Assembly: GCA_903861055.1 (NCBI GenBank)
Contig: CAIOSU010000306.1
Coordinates: forward strand, 1 to 5,525
Length of the DNA: 5,525 nt
Origin: an uncultured bacterium
GTDB lineage: Bacteria > Bacteroidota > Bacteroidia > Chitinophagales > CAIOSU01
Direction of reading: 5' to 3'
Shown here: in pieces, positions 4,614 to 5,525 of the stretch
Layout: each line of letters opens with the position of its first letter
Numbering within the stretch: position 1 is the first letter of the stretch
The notes under the pieces: generated by a model
Seen by the model: the letters and a program-made list of their open reading frames with translations, nothing else
Databases searched by the model: none
What the model was told of the DNA's origin: nothing
Position numbers and translations under genes: made by a program

Positions 4614-5525
4614 ATGTTGCGTACAATACTTACCCGTAGCTTACTAACCGCGTTCTTATTTTTTGCATCATTTCCGGCTTTCGCACAAGGCGACTTGTTA
4701 GATTTGTTGGACTCGGCAGTAGTAACAACTCCCGTAACCGATTATACAGAGGCTACTTTTAAGACCACGCGTATTATTACCAGTAGGTCAATCGAAACCC
4801 CATCAAAAGGCGAGATGCAATTTATTATTGCGCACCGCTTTGGTAGGGTAAATGGCGGTTGGCGAGAGTTTTTTGGTCTCGACCAAGCCAACATTCGTTT
4901 GGAGTTGGAGTATGGTATTACCGATTGGTTGAGCGTGGGTTGGGGTAGGAGCAATGTGTTTAAGCAATGGGATGGATTTGCAAGGGCAAAGTTTTTGAGC
5001 CAAAGCACAGGCTTACGTAAAATGCCCATCACTGCCGAGTTTTTGGCAAGTGTTGCTATGAACTCAGGCAAATGGACTAATCCTAGCAGAGAGAACTACA
5101 TAAGCAGCCGCGCGTCGTATGTTTTTCAATTGATGGTGGCTCGTAAGTTTAGCCGTAAACTCTCGCTGCAAGTAATGAGCACCATGGTGCACAAAAATTT
5201 GGTTGCTACTAACGAAGACAAAAATGACCAGTTTATGGTTGGCGCTGGCGGGCGATTTTTGCTTACGGGCAGTTTTGGTTTAACTGCCGAGTACCATTAT
5301 TTGATACCTGGCAGATTGGTAAGTGCTATTGATGCGCCCATATCCGACCATGCTTTTTCGCTCGGTTTCGATTTAGAAACGGGTGGGCACGTGTTTCAAA
5401 TTATGGCTACCAATAACCTAGGTATGTCGGAGCACCAATATTTTACCAGTGCTACTACCGGTAAATTAACTAAAGGCGACATACATATCTGTTTTAACGT
5501 AAATCGCGTATTTACGTTGGCTAAT
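4614..5525 (+). CDS. DUF5777-family outer-membrane beta-barrel protein (3' end outside window)
   Basis: The frame is open from the ATG at 4614 to the last base (304 codons, no stop). A signal peptide ends FAQ (cleavage after Ala24, N-terminal Gln), followed by GDLLDLLDS. The body is a run of amphipathic strands with the pattern of DUF5777 proteins: ATFKTTRIITSRSIETPSKGE, FIIAHRFGRVNGG, FFGLDQANIRLELEYGITDWLSVGWGRS read in pieces, then SRASYVFQLMVARKFS, STMVHKNLV, NDQFMVGAGGRF, ETGGHVFQIMATNN and FNVNRVFTL. The last of these is near the usual C-terminus, so only a few residues are probably missing. The family is predicted to form an outer-membrane barrel of unknown function. It commonly follows YceI-like and heme lipoprotein genes in Bacteroidota, as here, with a 27-bp gap. 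A structural or pore role for the module is possible but not shown. Confidence 0.85.
   Translation, partial: MLRTILTRSLLTAFLFFASFPAFAQGDLLDLLDSAVVTTPVTDYTEATFKTTRIITSRSIETPSKGEMQFIIAHRFGRVNGGWREFFGLDQANIRLELEYGITDWLSVGWGRSNVFKQWDGFARAKFLSQSTGLRKMPITAEFLASVAMNSGKWTNPSRENYISSRASYVFQLMVARKFSRKLSLQVMSTMVHKNLVATNEDKNDQFMVGAGGRFLLTGSFGLTAEYHYLIPGRLVSAIDAPISDHAFSLGFDLETGGHVFQIMATNNLGMSEHQYFTSATTGKLTKGDIHICFNVNRVFTLAN

Noticed and set aside
4742..5071. Minus-strand frames opposite the DUF5777 gene
   Set aside because: The + strand frame has a signal peptide and a full family pattern through this stretch, so the opposite frames are shadows.

Overview
The window looks like a piece of a Bacteroidota (Bacteroidetes) chromosome of moderate GC. 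The evidence is the Bacteroidetes-type -7 promoter element (TAnnTTTG) in front of several genes, the lack of Shine-Dalgarno sequences, signal peptides followed by Gln, and protein families typical of that phylum: DUF5777 barrels, MPKGG-type c-heme lipoproteins and small OB-fold tRNA_anti-like proteins. I cannot assign a genus. No transposon, prophage, CRISPR array, tRNA or rRNA is visible.

Left part (1-1900): the C-terminal two thirds of a deoxynucleoside kinase on the + strand meets, tail to tail with a 29-bp overlap, a complete polytopic GT-C (ArnT/PMT-like, GT39-type) glycosyltransferase on the - strand. The glycosyltransferase has a -7 promoter element so close to its ATG that its mRNA may be leaderless.

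Middle part (1901-2789): a 339-bp gap holds, on the - strand, a compact promoter / tandem repeat / intrinsic terminator unit of about 80 nt. This is a candidate small RNA or leader, and a 27-codon ORF happens to run through it. Next comes a small membrane-anchored OB-fold protein on the - strand. Its promoter region is shared with the divergent gene cluster to the right, and the two -7-like boxes there form an inverted repeat.

Right part (2790-5525, all +): a two-domain c-heme-type lipoprotein, then a shorter one-domain lipoprotein, a secreted YceI-like protein and a DUF5777 beta-barrel protein that runs off the end. The last three are spaced by 22 and 27 bp and are probably one operon; the first is 110 bp upstream and is clearly a paralogue by domain duplication. 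The second domain of the first protein and the whole domain of the second align without gaps over 92 residues (about 53 identities counted by eye). They share four extra cysteines beyond the CxxCH heme site. The simplest reading is an envelope-located redox module (heme lipoproteins, periplasmic lipocalin-like carrier, outer-membrane barrel) whose substrate cannot be read from the sequence.
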